Below are positions 9,082 through 17,003 of a DNA stretch of 64,000 nt, one piece after another. The notes under the pieces are model-generated. The model saw nothing but the letters and a program-made list of their open reading frames with translations, was not told the origin of the DNA and made no database searches. A program made the translations under genes and the position numbers. How positions within the stretch are numbered: the first letter of the stretch is position 1; every line of letters begins with the position of its first letter. This DNA comes from Streptomyces sp. TS71-3. GTDB taxonomy: Bacteria; Actinomycetota; Actinomycetes; Streptomycetales; Streptomycetaceae. Location: NCBI RefSeq assembly GCF_018327685.1, contig NZ_BNEL01000003.1, positions 992,001-1,056,000 on the forward strand, written 5' to 3'.

Positions 9082-9399
9082 TTACCGGAACGGATCCTGC
9101 TCCTGACCGTCCCCTGGCCGGGGGCAGGGCACCGGGCCGGCGTCACCATCCCGGTCGCGGGTCAGCTCGGCGAGCAGTTCGGGGTCCGCGTAGATCTCGG
9201 CCGTGTGACGCCACTCCACGAGCACCTGTGCCACGGGAGTCGCCGTGTCGATCCCCTGGGCGGCCCGCGCCGCCTGCGCCGACTCAACGAGTTCGGCTCT
9301 CATCGCTTCCGTGCCGCCTTCCGGCAGAGAAGCGATCCAGGGCAAGGGCCTGACCGGCGTTTCGGGCATGGGGCCCCTCATGTCCCGGTAGCGCTTCAT
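9082..9399 (-). CDS. Small protein of unknown function beside an ATPase relic
   Basis: 105 residues from the ATG at 9399 (MKRYRDMRGPMPETP), with AGGAA just upstream. It is mostly helical and charged in the middle (GGTEAMRAELVESAQAARAAQ, VEWRHTAEIYADPELLAEL) with a Pro/Asp-rich tail. I do not recognise a domain. The gene lies 17 nt downstream of the minus-strand HATPase frame, so the two were probably an operon. Similar small proteins are, from memory, common next to XRE/HATPase sets in Streptomyces. A longer frame from 9858 exists but its extra part runs out of frame with the ATPase coding signal and looks like a shadow. Confidence 0.65.
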   Translation of the reverse strand: MKRYRDMRGPMPETPVRPLPWIASLPEGGTEAMRAELVESAQAARAAQGIDTATPVAQVLVEWRHTAEIYADPELLAELTRDRDGDAGPVPCPRPGDGQEQDPFR

Positions 9400-9416
9400 G
9401 CGTTCCTGCTCTTCCT

Positions 9417-9803
9417 CTACAGCGCCAGCGCCAGTTCCGCGAACACCGTCTTGCCGACGACGCGGGGCGCGGTGCCCCAGCGGGTGGCCAGGTGGTCGAC
9501 CAGGAGGAGACCGCGTCCGAATGTGTCCGTCCGCTCCGTGGTTCGCACCCTTACGGGGCGGTCGCCGCGCGGGTCGCTTACCTCGATCCGGAGGACCTTC
9601 TCGGTGAGGACGAGCCTTACCTGGAAGAGGCGGTCGTGGACGCAGCCGTGCAGCAGGGCGTTGGTGGCCAGTTCGCTGACGATGAGCGCGGTGTCCTCCG
9701 CGTGTGAGGGGCGACCCCACTCCGTGACCAGGCGCTCCGCACGCCTGCGGGCGAGGGTGACGCTGCGGGCGGTCGGAGCCCGACGCGGGTGGGAAACCGG
9801 GTG
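9417..9803 (-). pseudogene. HATPase_c (anti-sigma-factor-type ATP-binding) ORF lacking a start codon
   Basis: Read on the minus strand, 128 codons stay open from just after a TGA (9804-9806) to the TAG at 9417. The protein shows the N box ALIVSELATNALLHG and the G1 box TDTFGRGLLLVDHLA of RsbW-like ATP-binding regulatory proteins, nearly full length for this family. No ATG, GTG or TTG occurs before the conserved domain. The frame is cut by the TGA where the divergent XRE gene begins (9789). Either the start was lost by mutation or recombination, or translation begins at a CTG or ATC codon. It would have been transcribed divergently from the XRE gene. Confidence 0.6.
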
Positions 9804-10649
9804 TCAACCGTCCTCGGACGCCGGCTTGGCAGCGAACTGCTACGGCTGAGGGATGCATCCGGGAAGACTCAGATCGAGGCTGCCGAGGTGCTCGGGGCCA
9901 CCAACTCGAAGATCGTGAAGATGGAGAGCGGCTGGGTGCCGATGCGGGACCTGGACATCAAGGCCCTCTGCGAGTTGTACGGGGCGGAGCAGAAGGCATT
10001 GAGCAGCTTGCTCTGTCTCGCGCGGCTGGACCGGGATCGTCGCAAGGCGAAGGGCTGGTGGCAGCATCCGCCTCACGCCGGGGCGATGTCGGAGTACATT
10101 GCCATGGAGGATGCGGCGATGTCGGTCAGGACGTGGCAGCTCTCGCTGATTCCGGGGCTGTTCCAGACGGCGGAGTATGCACGTTCGCTGGCCGTCAGCG
10201 ACGGAGTGTGGGAGGACCCCGACGAGATCGAGCGGGTCGTGGAAGTGCGAATGAAGCGGCAGGCCAGGGTCGGTGGCGACCAACCTCTCCAGGTCCACGC
10301 GGTGGTGTGGGAGGCGGCGCTGCGTCAGCTCGTGGGCGGGGTCAGCGTGATGCGGGCGCAGCTCCAACATCTACGCGATGTTGCCGAACTTCCGAATGTG
10401 CGGCTCCAGATCATGGCCTTTCGGTCCGGTGGCCACCCCTGCGTGGGCGGTTCGTTCAATATCCTCTCGTTCGCCGAGGCTGAGGCCGTGGACGTCGTGC
10501 ACATCGACACCACGACGTCCACCGTGTGGATGGAGAATGGGGAGAGTTCGAACTACCGCGCGTTCTTCGACGGCACAGCACGACGGAGCCTGGCTCCGAT
10601 GGACTCCATCGGTTTGCTCGACGAGATCAACAAGGGGATGGACACATGA
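9789..10649 (+). CDS. XRE-family regulator with DUF5753-type sensor domain
   Basis: 286 residues from GTG 9789; a GTG at 9801 (MSTVLGRRLG) is the usual family start and is equally possible. The N-terminal helix-turn-helix (about 8-65) carries the motif TQIEAAEVLGATNSKIVKMESG. The rest is the large C-terminal domain typical of these proteins (LIPGLFQTAEYARSL, VVWEAALRQLVGG, NILSFAEAEAVDVVHID). It overlaps the next gene by ATGA, the standard XRE-DUF397 arrangement of actinomycetes. Members are often linked to development or antibiotic production. The ligand and targets are unknown. Confidence 0.88.
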   Translation: MGNRVSTVLGRRLGSELLRLRDASGKTQIEAAEVLGATNSKIVKMESGWVPMRDLDIKALCELYGAEQKALSSLLCLARLDRDRRKAKGWWQHPPHAGAMSEYIAMEDAAMSVRTWQLSLIPGLFQTAEYARSLAVSDGVWEDPDEIERVVEVRMKRQARVGGDQPLQVHAVVWEAALRQLVGGVSVMRAQLQHLRDVAELPNVRLQIMAFRSGGHPCVGGSFNILSFAEAEAVDVVHIDTTTSTVWMENGESSNYRAFFDGTARRSLAPMDSIGLLDEINKGMDT

Positions 10650-10855
10650 CCGAGTTCGACTTCGTGAAGTCCAGCTACAGCACGTCGGGCGGCGAGTGCG
10701 TGGAAGTCGCCCGCAACATACCCGGCGTCATAGCCGTCCGTGACTCCAAGGCGCAGGACGGCGCCGTGCTTCGGGTGCGGCCCGCGGCGTGGTCCGAGTT
10801 CGTCCGGGGTGCGGAGGGAACAGGGGGCGGCGGCGACCGGCGCCGCGTGGGGTGA
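10646..10855 (+). CDS. DUF397 small protein, partner of upstream XRE regulator
   Basis: 69 residues from the ATG at 10646, overlapping the regulator stop codon (ATGA), so translation is coupled. The signature is complete: FVKSSYSTSGGECVEVARN, then VAVRDSK-like IAVRDSKAQDGAVLRV and a W-F-V end (AAWSEFVRG). DUF397 proteins are thought to bind or antagonise their XRE partner. The C-terminal tail is Gly-rich and variable. Confidence 0.88.
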   Translation: MTEFDFVKSSYSTSGGECVEVARNIPGVIAVRDSKAQDGAVLRVRPAAWSEFVRGAEGTGGGGDRRRVG

Positions 10856-10970
10856 CAGGGCCCTGATCCCCTCGGCACCGCGCACCACGATCGACACGGC
10901 CACGGGGACGCGGGGGCGGTCGGCGGGGCCCAGGGCGAATCCCACAGAATGATCAGACTCGAAACGCACC

Positions 10971-11528
10971 TCAGGCGGAGGCGACGACGCCCTCGGCGCG
11001 CGTCCCATCAGGGCGCCGCCAGGATGCGACGACCGTTCCGGACGCGTCGGCGGACGCGATATGGGGGAGCACCCGGTGGACCACAGGCACCGCGGTTTCA
11101 AGGTCGGCGACGCGCACCCGTACGGACGGGTCCGGGGTGTCGGTCACGTCCTGCGCCTGCGCGACTGTCTCGCCGCGGAGCAGCGCGGTCAGGCGCCCGA
11201 CCAGTACCGGGTCGTGAACGCCGTCGTAGATCCAGCGCGTCCCGAGGACGCCGTGCTCGGACGTCCCGATCAGTGCCTCGTCCAAACCGTCGATCGGAGC
11301 CCCACGGTAGGTCAGTGGCAGCAGATAAGCGACCGGCTCGTCCGACGAGGCATCAGCGACGATCATGAACTCGATGCCGACCTCCCCGTCCGGGTCGTCC
11401 AGGCGGAAGCCGCCGGCTTTCGCCAGCTCCGCCTCCGGTCCGCCTCGATACCAGGACTGGGTCGGCAGCCATTCGGTGAGCAGTTCCATCTTGGTGGGGC
11501 TCATCGTGGTGTGGTGGATGACAGCCAC
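10971..11528 (-). CDS. Maltokinase N-terminal cap-like protein
   Basis: 185 residues from GTG 11528, chosen because GAGGAA lies 5-6 nt upstream; longer frames start in non-coding sequence. The protein begins AVIHHTTMSPTKMELLTEWLPTQSW and contains GFRLDDPDGEVGIEFMIV and VPLTYRGAP-type motifs (LPLTYRGAPIDG). I recall these from the cap domain of Pep2/TreS-associated maltokinases, here without the kinase domain. It is found as a free-standing protein in many streptomycetes, sometimes named 1,4-alpha-glucan branching protein, a name the sequence does not justify. Function unknown. Confidence 0.75.
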   Translation of the reverse strand: MAVIHHTTMSPTKMELLTEWLPTQSWYRGGPEAELAKAGGFRLDDPDGEVGIEFMIVADASSDEPVAYLLPLTYRGAPIDGLDEALIGTSEHGVLGTRWIYDGVHDPVLVGRLTALLRGETVAQAQDVTDTPDPSVRVRVADLETAVPVVHRVLPHIASADASGTVVASWRRPDGTRAEGVVASA

Positions 11529-11739
11529 TGCGATTCCTCGGATCAACGCGTAGGCCCTTGCTGACCCTTTCATGCTCCCGGGGGTCGATTGGCGAAGGCA
11601 AGCTGCTCAGGGCAGTACGTGGAAGCCGGGTCCATTCGGCTCGCGCCGGCGCGGGCGGCGCTCACCTCGGTGAAGCAGTCGACGGCCCCGACCTCCGCAA
11701 GGCCCAAGGCCGTCTCGGCCGGTGCCGCGGACCCGCCCG

Positions 11740-12198
11740 TCAACCCCCCGCGCCCGCAGGGTCCAGCCTGCGGAGCAGGGCGCAGAGGGTGGCGACCTCC
11801 GTATCCGTCAGGGCCGAGAACGCGGCCGGTGGTGCCGTGTACGCACGCTGCACCCTTTCGGCCAGGCCGCGGCCTTTCTCGGTGAGGACGATGACCTTGA
11901 TGCGGCGGTCGGTGGGGTGTGACTCGCGGCGGGCCAGGCCGCGTTCCTCCAGGGTGTCGACCAGCGACGTGACGTAGGAGTTGTCGCAGCCCATGCGGCC
12001 CGCCAGCCGGCGCATGGGCAGCGGCTCGGCCAGGGGCAGGAAGCGCAGGGCCCGCATCGGGCCGGCCGTCAGACCGGTCTCGTGCATGATCTGCTGCCAC
12101 GCCGCCTCCGTCACCGGGTCGTTGCAGATCGAGCGGACCCGCCGCCACGCCTCGGTGGCGAGCTCGTCGGCGGCAGGGGCATGCGCTTCGGAAGTCAC
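11740..12198 (-). CDS. MarR-family transcriptional regulator
   Basis: 152 residues. The winged helix is centred on MRRLAGRMGCDNSYVTSLVDTLEERGLARRESHPTDRR, followed by IKVIVLTEKG, the standard MarR wing. The flanking helices would form the dimer interface. The gene is divergent from the XRE gene at 12394. A strong dyad region (12232-12265) lies just upstream of its start and is the likely autoregulatory site. No obvious efflux or catabolic target is adjacent, so its regulon is not evident. Confidence 0.9.
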   Translation of the reverse strand: MTSEAHAPAADELATEAWRRVRSICNDPVTEAAWQQIMHETGLTAGPMRALRFLPLAEPLPMRRLAGRMGCDNSYVTSLVDTLEERGLARRESHPTDRRIKVIVLTEKGRGLAERVQRAYTAPPAAFSALTDTEVATLCALLRRLDPAGAGG

Positions 12199-12231
12199 GT
12201 CCCCATCATAGGTGGGCCAATGGCTTTCTCA

Positions 12232-12265
12232 ATAGATGATTGACTCACTCAGTGATTGTATCTAT
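12232..12265. promoter_or_regulatory. Nested dyads upstream of marR-like gene
   Basis: The region is AT-rich against a GC-rich background. ATAGAT (12232-12237) is mirrored by ATCTAT (12260-12265), and inside lies a perfect 11-bp palindrome TCACT-C-AGTGA (12245-12255). The centres differ by about 2 bp. It sits 34-67 bp before the MarR start and about 130 bp before the XRE start, so it could control both. The regulator identity is inferred from position only. Confidence 0.55.
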
Positions 12266-12393
12266 GTTTACCGGAAGTAATGCCGCTGCGTGGGCAGTTG
12301 GGCACTCAACGTAGCTATCCGAGCCGGAGGCGGCAAGGAGCCGGGTGGGGAATGCGCCGCCGCGGGTGGACCGGAGCGAGGGAGGAGCGCGTC

Positions 12394-13278
12394 GTGACGG
12401 GTATCGGTCCCGATCGAGGGCATATGGCGTCCACGGTTCTTGGGCGGCGACTCGGTGGTGAGCTGCTGCTGATGCGGGAGGCCCGCGGCCTGCGCCAGGG
12501 CTCCGCGGCGGAGGTCCTCACGGCCTCCGTGTCGAAGGTGGCGAAGATGGAGCGCGGCCTCGTGCCGATGCGGGAACCGGACATCCGCGCGCTCTGCGAT
12601 CTCTACGGGCAGCGCGACGGTGACTTCGTGAGCCGGCTGCTGGCCCTGGCGCAGACGGACCGCGAGCGCCGGCGTGCGCGCGGATGGTGGGACGGCTCGC
12701 ACAGCGTCTCGCTGGCCGAGTACATCGCGCTGGAGGATGTCGCACTCCGGCTCAGGGCCTGGCAGACGTCCCTGGTGCCGGGGCTGTTCCAGACCGCGGA
12801 CTATGTTCGCGCCCTGGCCGTCTCCGACCTCTCCTGGGACGAACTCGACCGGATCGAGCACATCGTGGAGAGCAGGGCCAGACGGCAGCAGCGCCTGTCC
12901 GGCGACCATCCGTTACGGGTCCACGCCATCGTCTGGGAGGCCGCGCTCCGGCAACTGGTCGGCGGGCGGGACGTCATGGCCGCGCAGCTGGGCCATCTCG
13001 TCGAGACGGCGCGCAGGGAGAACGTCACGCTCCAGGTGCTGCCCTACAGCGCCGGCGGCCACCCGTGCATCGGCGGCCCCTTCAACATCCTGTCCTTCGC
13101 CGAGGACGACGCCCTCGACGTGGTCCACATGGATGGCCTGCACTCCACGGTCTGGGCCGAGAGCGCCGAGGAGAGCGCACATTACGGAACACTCTTCGCA
13201 CGGATGGCCCAAGTGAGCCTTTCCCCGAGCGAATCGGAGCAGTACATCGAGGTCCTGGCAAAGGAGATGAGCGACTGA
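12394..13278 (+). CDS. XRE-family regulator, second copy in the block
   Basis: 294 residues from GTG 12394, supported by GGAGGAG with 6-nt spacing; the ATG at 12424 (MASTVLGRRLG) is the alternative. Domain layout equals that of the regulator at 9789: helix-turn-helix (LRQGSAAEVLTASVSKVAKMERG) then the sensor domain (LVPGLFQTADYVRALA, IVWEAALRQLVGG, NILSFAEDDALDVVHMD). The recognition helix differs (TASVSK versus GATNSK), so the two probably bind different sites. Its stop codon overlaps the start of a DUF397 gene by one base. No ATPase gene accompanies this pair. Confidence 0.88.
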   Translation: MTGIGPDRGHMASTVLGRRLGGELLLMREARGLRQGSAAEVLTASVSKVAKMERGLVPMREPDIRALCDLYGQRDGDFVSRLLALAQTDRERRRARGWWDGSHSVSLAEYIALEDVALRLRAWQTSLVPGLFQTADYVRALAVSDLSWDELDRIEHIVESRARRQQRLSGDHPLRVHAIVWEAALRQLVGGRDVMAAQLGHLVETARRENVTLQVLPYSAGGHPCIGGPFNILSFAEDDALDVVHMDGLHSTVWAESAEESAHYGTLFARMAQVSLSPSESEQYIEVLAKEMSD

Positions 13279-13475
13279 TGAACTTCCGCTTCACCAAGTC
13301 CAGCTTCAGCGCCCTGAGCGGCGAGTGCCTGGAGGTCGCCCGCAACATCCCCGGCGTCGTGGCCGTCCGCGACTCCAAGGCGCCGGGCGGGTCGATCCTG
13401 CGGGTGCGGCCGGAGGTCTGGGTCGCGTTCGTCCGGAGTGCGGGCGACGTGGTGCCGGCTTCGAGCGGCACCTGA
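13278..13475 (+). CDS. DUF397 small protein, second copy
   Basis: 65 residues. The ATG at 13278 overlaps the upstream TGA as TGATG. It has the family core FTKSSFSALSGECLEVARN, VAVRDSK and ILRVRPEVWVAFV. It is close in sequence to the DUF397 at 10646 but with a different tail. Its expected role is partner of the XRE regulator at 12394. Confidence 0.88.
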   Translation: MNFRFTKSSFSALSGECLEVARNIPGVVAVRDSKAPGGSILRVRPEVWVAFVRSAGDVVPASSGT

Positions 13476-13651
13476 CGCGGTCGGTTCAGCTTCCGTTCAG
13501 GTCCCGCACGCGTCGCCGATCCGGCGCTGTCGGGTCGGCCAGGGATCTTGTTCGCGGCGGCGCGATCCGGTGCGATCCGGTGCGATCGGTGCGACGGAGA
13601 CGGTCCTCGGTCTGCTCAGGGCGCTCTCGTCCGGATGGTGGACGAGAAAAA

Positions 13652-13687
13652 GCATACGTACATCTTGTATCTATGCTGTACGCATGC
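13652..13687. promoter_or_regulatory. GntR operator overlapping promoter and start codon
   Basis: GCATACGTACA (13652-13662) is mirrored by TGTACGCATGC (13677-13687), a near-perfect 11-bp inverted repeat (10 of 11). Between them is the small palindrome TACA-TCT-TGTA (13659-13669). TATGCT at 13672-13677 fits a -10 box placing the transcript start at or beside the ATG (13684). Binding here would block transcription directly, consistent with GntR autoregulation and a leaderless mRNA. Confidence 0.55.
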
Positions 13688-14409
13688 CATCCGCCGCCCA
13701 GCTCACGACCCCGACCACCGCGACCACGACGATCGGCACGACCGGCACGGCGCCGGAGACGCCGCCCGGCGCCAAGCAGCCGCCGGCCGCCGACCGGGTC
13801 TACGACCACGTGAAGAAGGGCGTGCTGGAGCGGCGGTACGAGGGCGGGACGCTCCTCACCGAGGGGGAACTGGCCGAGGCGGTCGGGGTGTCGCGGACAC
13901 CCGTCAGGGAAGCGCTGCTGCGGCTGGAGGTCGAGGGGCTCATCCGGCTGTACCCGAAGAAGGGCGCCCTGGTCCTGCCGGTCTCCGCGCAGGAGATCGC
14001 CGACGTCGTCGAGACCCGGCAGCTCGTGGAGGCGCACGCCGCACGCAAGGCGGTGCCGGCCTCACCGCGGCTGATCGCGCGCCTGGAAGAGCTGCTGGAG
14101 CAGCAGAAGCGGCAGGCGGCGGCCGGCGAGTTCGCGGAGGCGGCGATCACCGACCGGTGCTTCCACGCCGAGATCGTGCGCAGCGGCGGCAACGAGATCC
14201 TCTCCCGGCTCTACGACCAGCTCCGCGACCGCCAGCTGAGGATGGGCGTCGCCGTGATGCACGCGCACCCGGACCGCATCGCGAAGACCCTCACCGAGCA
14301 CGCGGAGCTGCTGACGGCTCTGCGTTCCGGGGACGCGGACGGCGCCGTGGCGCTGGTGCACCGGCACGTGAGCTGGTTCTCGAACCTCGCCCGGGGCGAG
14401 GAGCGATGA
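13684..14409 (+). CDS. GntR-family regulator, FCD subfamily
   Basis: 241 residues from the ATG at 13684. No Shine-Dalgarno sequence precedes it; TATGCT 6 nt upstream suggests leaderless translation. After a Thr/Pro-rich N-terminus, the winged helix spans about 38-105 (LTEGELAEAVGVSRTPVREALLRLEVEGLI) and the FCD helical ligand domain follows (VVETRQLVEAHAARKA, DRCFHAEIVRSGGNEIL, EHAELLTALRSGD). FCD domains usually bind small organic acids, often through a metal. It overlaps the MFS gene by ATGA, so it most likely controls that transporter. Confidence 0.9.
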   Translation: MPSAAQLTTPTTATTTIGTTGTAPETPPGAKQPPAADRVYDHVKKGVLERRYEGGTLLTEGELAEAVGVSRTPVREALLRLEVEGLIRLYPKKGALVLPVSAQEIADVVETRQLVEAHAARKAVPASPRLIARLEELLEQQKRQAAAGEFAEAAITDRCFHAEIVRSGGNEILSRLYDQLRDRQLRMGVAVMHAHPDRIAKTLTEHAELLTALRSGDADGAVALVHRHVSWFSNLARGEER

Positions 14410-15767
14410 CCGCCGCCTCTTCCTCGTCCTCCTCGTCGTCGTCCCTCCCCCCGTCCTCCGGCCCGTCCGGAGGCATGGGCCTGCACGGTGACCCGCGCGG
14501 CGGCCGGCGGGCCGTCGTGATGTGGTCCATCGGGGTCGCCGTCTACTTCGTCGCCGTCACCTTCCGCACCTCGCTCGGCGTCGCGGGACTGGATGCCGCC
14601 GCCCGCTTCCACGTCAGCGCCTCGGCCCTGTCCACGTTCTCGATCCTCCAGCTGCTCGTCTATGCGGGGATGCAGATCCCCGTCGGCCTGCTGGTGGACC
14701 GGCTGGGCACCAAGAAGGTGCTGGGCATCGGCGCCGTGCTGTTCACCGCCGGGCAGCTCGCGTTCGCGCTCGCTCCCTCCTACGGGATGGCGCTGGCGGC
14801 GCGGACGCTGCTGGGCTGCGGGGACGCCATGACGTTCATCAGCGTGCTGCGGCTCGGCACCCGCTGGTTCCCGGCCCGGCGCGGCCCGCTGATCGCGCAG
14901 CTCGCGGGCCTGGTGGGCATGGCGGGCAACCTCGTCTCGACGCTGCTGCTCGCCCGGCTGCTGCACTCGGTCGGCTGGACCGCGGCGTTCGCCGGCAGCT
15001 CGCTCGCGGGCGTGGTCGTCCTCGTCCTGCTGGTGCTGTTCCTCAAGGACCATCCGGAGGGGTACGAGCCCGCGCCGGCGCTCCACCGGGGTGCCGCGTA
15101 CGTGCGCCGGCAGATAGCGGCCGCCTGGCGGGAGCCGGGCACCCGGCTGGGGATGTGGGTGCACTTCACCACGCAGTTCCCGGCGATGTTCTTCCTGCTG
15201 CTGTGGGGGCTGCCGTTCCTCGTGCAGGCACAGGGGCTGTCCGCGGCCGGCGCGGGCGACCTGCTCACGCTGGTCGTCCTCTCCAACATGGTCGTCGGCC
15301 TTGTCTACGGCCAGGTCGTGGCCCGGCACCACGCGGCGCGGCTGCCGCTGGCGCTCGGCACGGTCGGCGCGACGGCGCTGGTGTGGGGGCTCACGCTCGG
15401 ATACCCGGGGGAGCGGGTGCCGATCGGCGTGCTCGTGGTGCTCTGCACGGTGCTGGGCGCCTGCGGGCCGGCGTCCATGCTCGGCTTCGACTTCGCCCGC
15501 CCGGCCAACCCGCCCGAGCGGCAGGGCACCGCCTCCGGCATCGTCAACATGGGCGGTTTCACGGCCTCCATGACGACCCTGCTCGCCGTCGGGGTGCTGC
15601 TGGACGCGACCGGCGACGACTACCGCGCCGCGTTCTCCGTGATCTTCGTCCTGGAGGCGCTGGGCATGACGCAGATCCTGCGGCTGCGCGGCCGGGTGGC
15701 CCGTATCGAGCGGGAACGGCTGGTGGTCAGCCGGGTGGAGGCGTGGCGCAAGCCCGTGCATCGGTGA
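14406..15767 (+). CDS. MFS transporter
   Basis: 453 residues, start coupled to the GntR stop codon (ATGA) with GAGGAG just upstream. After a Ser-rich N-terminus (nine consecutive Ser) there are about 12 membrane helices, a motif-A-like loop GLLVDRLGTKKVLGIGA between helices 2 and 3, and a longer central loop with FLKDHPEGYEP. The family resembles nitrate/nitrite or sugar-acid type porters but the substrate cannot be read from sequence. Co-transcription with an FCD-type GntR regulator points to import of a small carboxylate or similar nutrient. Confidence 0.88.
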   Translation: MTAASSSSSSSSSLPPSSGPSGGMGLHGDPRGGRRAVVMWSIGVAVYFVAVTFRTSLGVAGLDAAARFHVSASALSTFSILQLLVYAGMQIPVGLLVDRLGTKKVLGIGAVLFTAGQLAFALAPSYGMALAARTLLGCGDAMTFISVLRLGTRWFPARRGPLIAQLAGLVGMAGNLVSTLLLARLLHSVGWTAAFAGSSLAGVVVLVLLVLFLKDHPEGYEPAPALHRGAAYVRRQIAAAWREPGTRLGMWVHFTTQFPAMFFLLLWGLPFLVQAQGLSAAGAGDLLTLVVLSNMVVGLVYGQVVARHHAARLPLALGTVGATALVWGLTLGYPGERVPIGVLVVLCTVLGACGPASMLGFDFARPANPPERQGTASGIVNMGGFTASMTTLLAVGVLLDATGDDYRAAFSVIFVLEALGMTQILRLRGRVARIERERLVVSRVEAWRKPVHR

Positions 15768-15931
15768 GGGCCTCGGGGCCCGTCCCGGTCGCGGCTCCTG
15801 TCGTGGCCCCGCTAGCGTCCCGGTCACGGCCCGAGTCATGGCTCCGGTCGCGGCGCGGTCACGGTGACGTCAGGGCGCGGGTGGTGTCGCGGGGCCTGCC
15901 CCGGGTCACCCGGGGCGCCTGGCCCCGCCGT

Positions 15932-16756
15932 TCAGGTGGTGATGGTGAAGTGGGAGAGGATGGCCTTCGCCAGCCCCTGATCGCCTTCTGCCTTGATGTG
16001 CTCCTCGGCCGCTTCGAGCGTGATGCGGCCGCAGGCCAGCCGCACGTACGTCTCCCAGTCCGTGCTGACGGTGGCGAGCGGACCGAGTGACGGGGCGCCG
16101 TCGATGCTGCCCTTGCCGTCGGCGTCGATGCGGACGGTGCGCAGGAACTCGACGGGGCCGTGCACGTCGAAGACGAAGGCGGAGTTCGCCGGGGCGCCGG
16201 ACCGCTTGGCGATGACCCGCGGGAGCGCCTCCAGGAGCATGTCGCGGACGACGAGGGCGCCGGGGGAGTCGAGGTTGCCCGGCTTGTCGAGGGCCATGCG
16301 CAGGTCCTGCTCGTGCACCCAGATGTCGAACGCCCGCCGGCGCATGGACGTCTCCAGCGTCAGCTCCGAGCCCAGCGGGCCCCGCACGGTGTCGCCGGGC
16401 TGCCGGTTCTCGTTCCGCAGCTGCCGCTGGCGGCGGATGATGGTGTACTCCAGCTCGGCGGTCATCTCCGGCGCGGTGTGGTGCCGGCGCACGTCGACCT
16501 GCATCTCCATGTACCGCTGGTGGTCCGTCTTCACGTGGTACAGGTCGCGCGGCAGCGTGTGGATCGGCCGGGGGTCCCCCAGCTGCTCGCAGTCGAGGCC
16601 GATGACGTGCGAGACGATGTCCCGCACGGACCACCCCGGGCAGGGTGTGGCCTTGCTCCACTCCCCTTCGTCGAGTGGCTGCACCAGCTCGGCTATCGAC
16701 TCCACGGAGTGGGTCCAGGCGTCGGCATAGGTCTGAAGGCTGGGATGGAGACTCAC
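15932..16756 (-). CDS. Maleylpyruvate isomerase family mycothiol-dependent enzyme
   Basis: 274 residues from GTG 16756, with GAGGGG 5 nt upstream. The N-terminal MDMPI/DinB-like four-helix domain contains CPGWSVRDIVSHVIGLD (the histidine is a metal ligand in this family) and FDIWVHEQDLRMAL with further ligand residues. The C-terminal part (PVEFLRTVRIDADG to the end) is the small SCP2-like domain often fused to it. Such proteins are metal- and mycothiol-dependent transferases or isomerases; the substrate is not evident. It is divergent from the nitrilase-family gene at 17004 across 247 bp. Confidence 0.82.
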   Translation of the reverse strand: MSLHPSLQTYADAWTHSVESIAELVQPLDEGEWSKATPCPGWSVRDIVSHVIGLDCEQLGDPRPIHTLPRDLYHVKTDHQRYMEMQVDVRRHHTAPEMTAELEYTIIRRQRQLRNENRQPGDTVRGPLGSELTLETSMRRRAFDIWVHEQDLRMALDKPGNLDSPGALVVRDMLLEALPRVIAKRSGAPANSAFVFDVHGPVEFLRTVRIDADGKGSIDGAPSLGPLATVSTDWETYVRLACGRITLEAAEEHIKAEGDQGLAKAILSHFTITT

Positions 16757-17003
16757 GGGACCCCTCGGGCGGTTGGTGCGTACGGCTGCGTGGCGGTGCG
16801 GACTGGTCGGGTACTGGTCGGGTACGGGACTTGACGGACTGCGAGCTGCGGTGGCGTCGGCAGGCAGGCGAGGGCCGGGGTTCTCGGGGATCCCCCCGGA
16901 TCCCCCCGGAAAGGCACAGTACGCTGCCCGGAGCTGGACCGGCAGTCCTTTCGTGACGATGGTAGGCCGGTTCGGACGGCTGACGAGCCAGGACGGTGGT
17001 AGT

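Noticed and set aside
9789..10855. XRE-DUF397 pair as a toxin-antitoxin system
   Set aside because: The XRE protein is full length with a large sensor domain and the pair is a common regulatory unit in actinomycetes; no toxin fold is visible.
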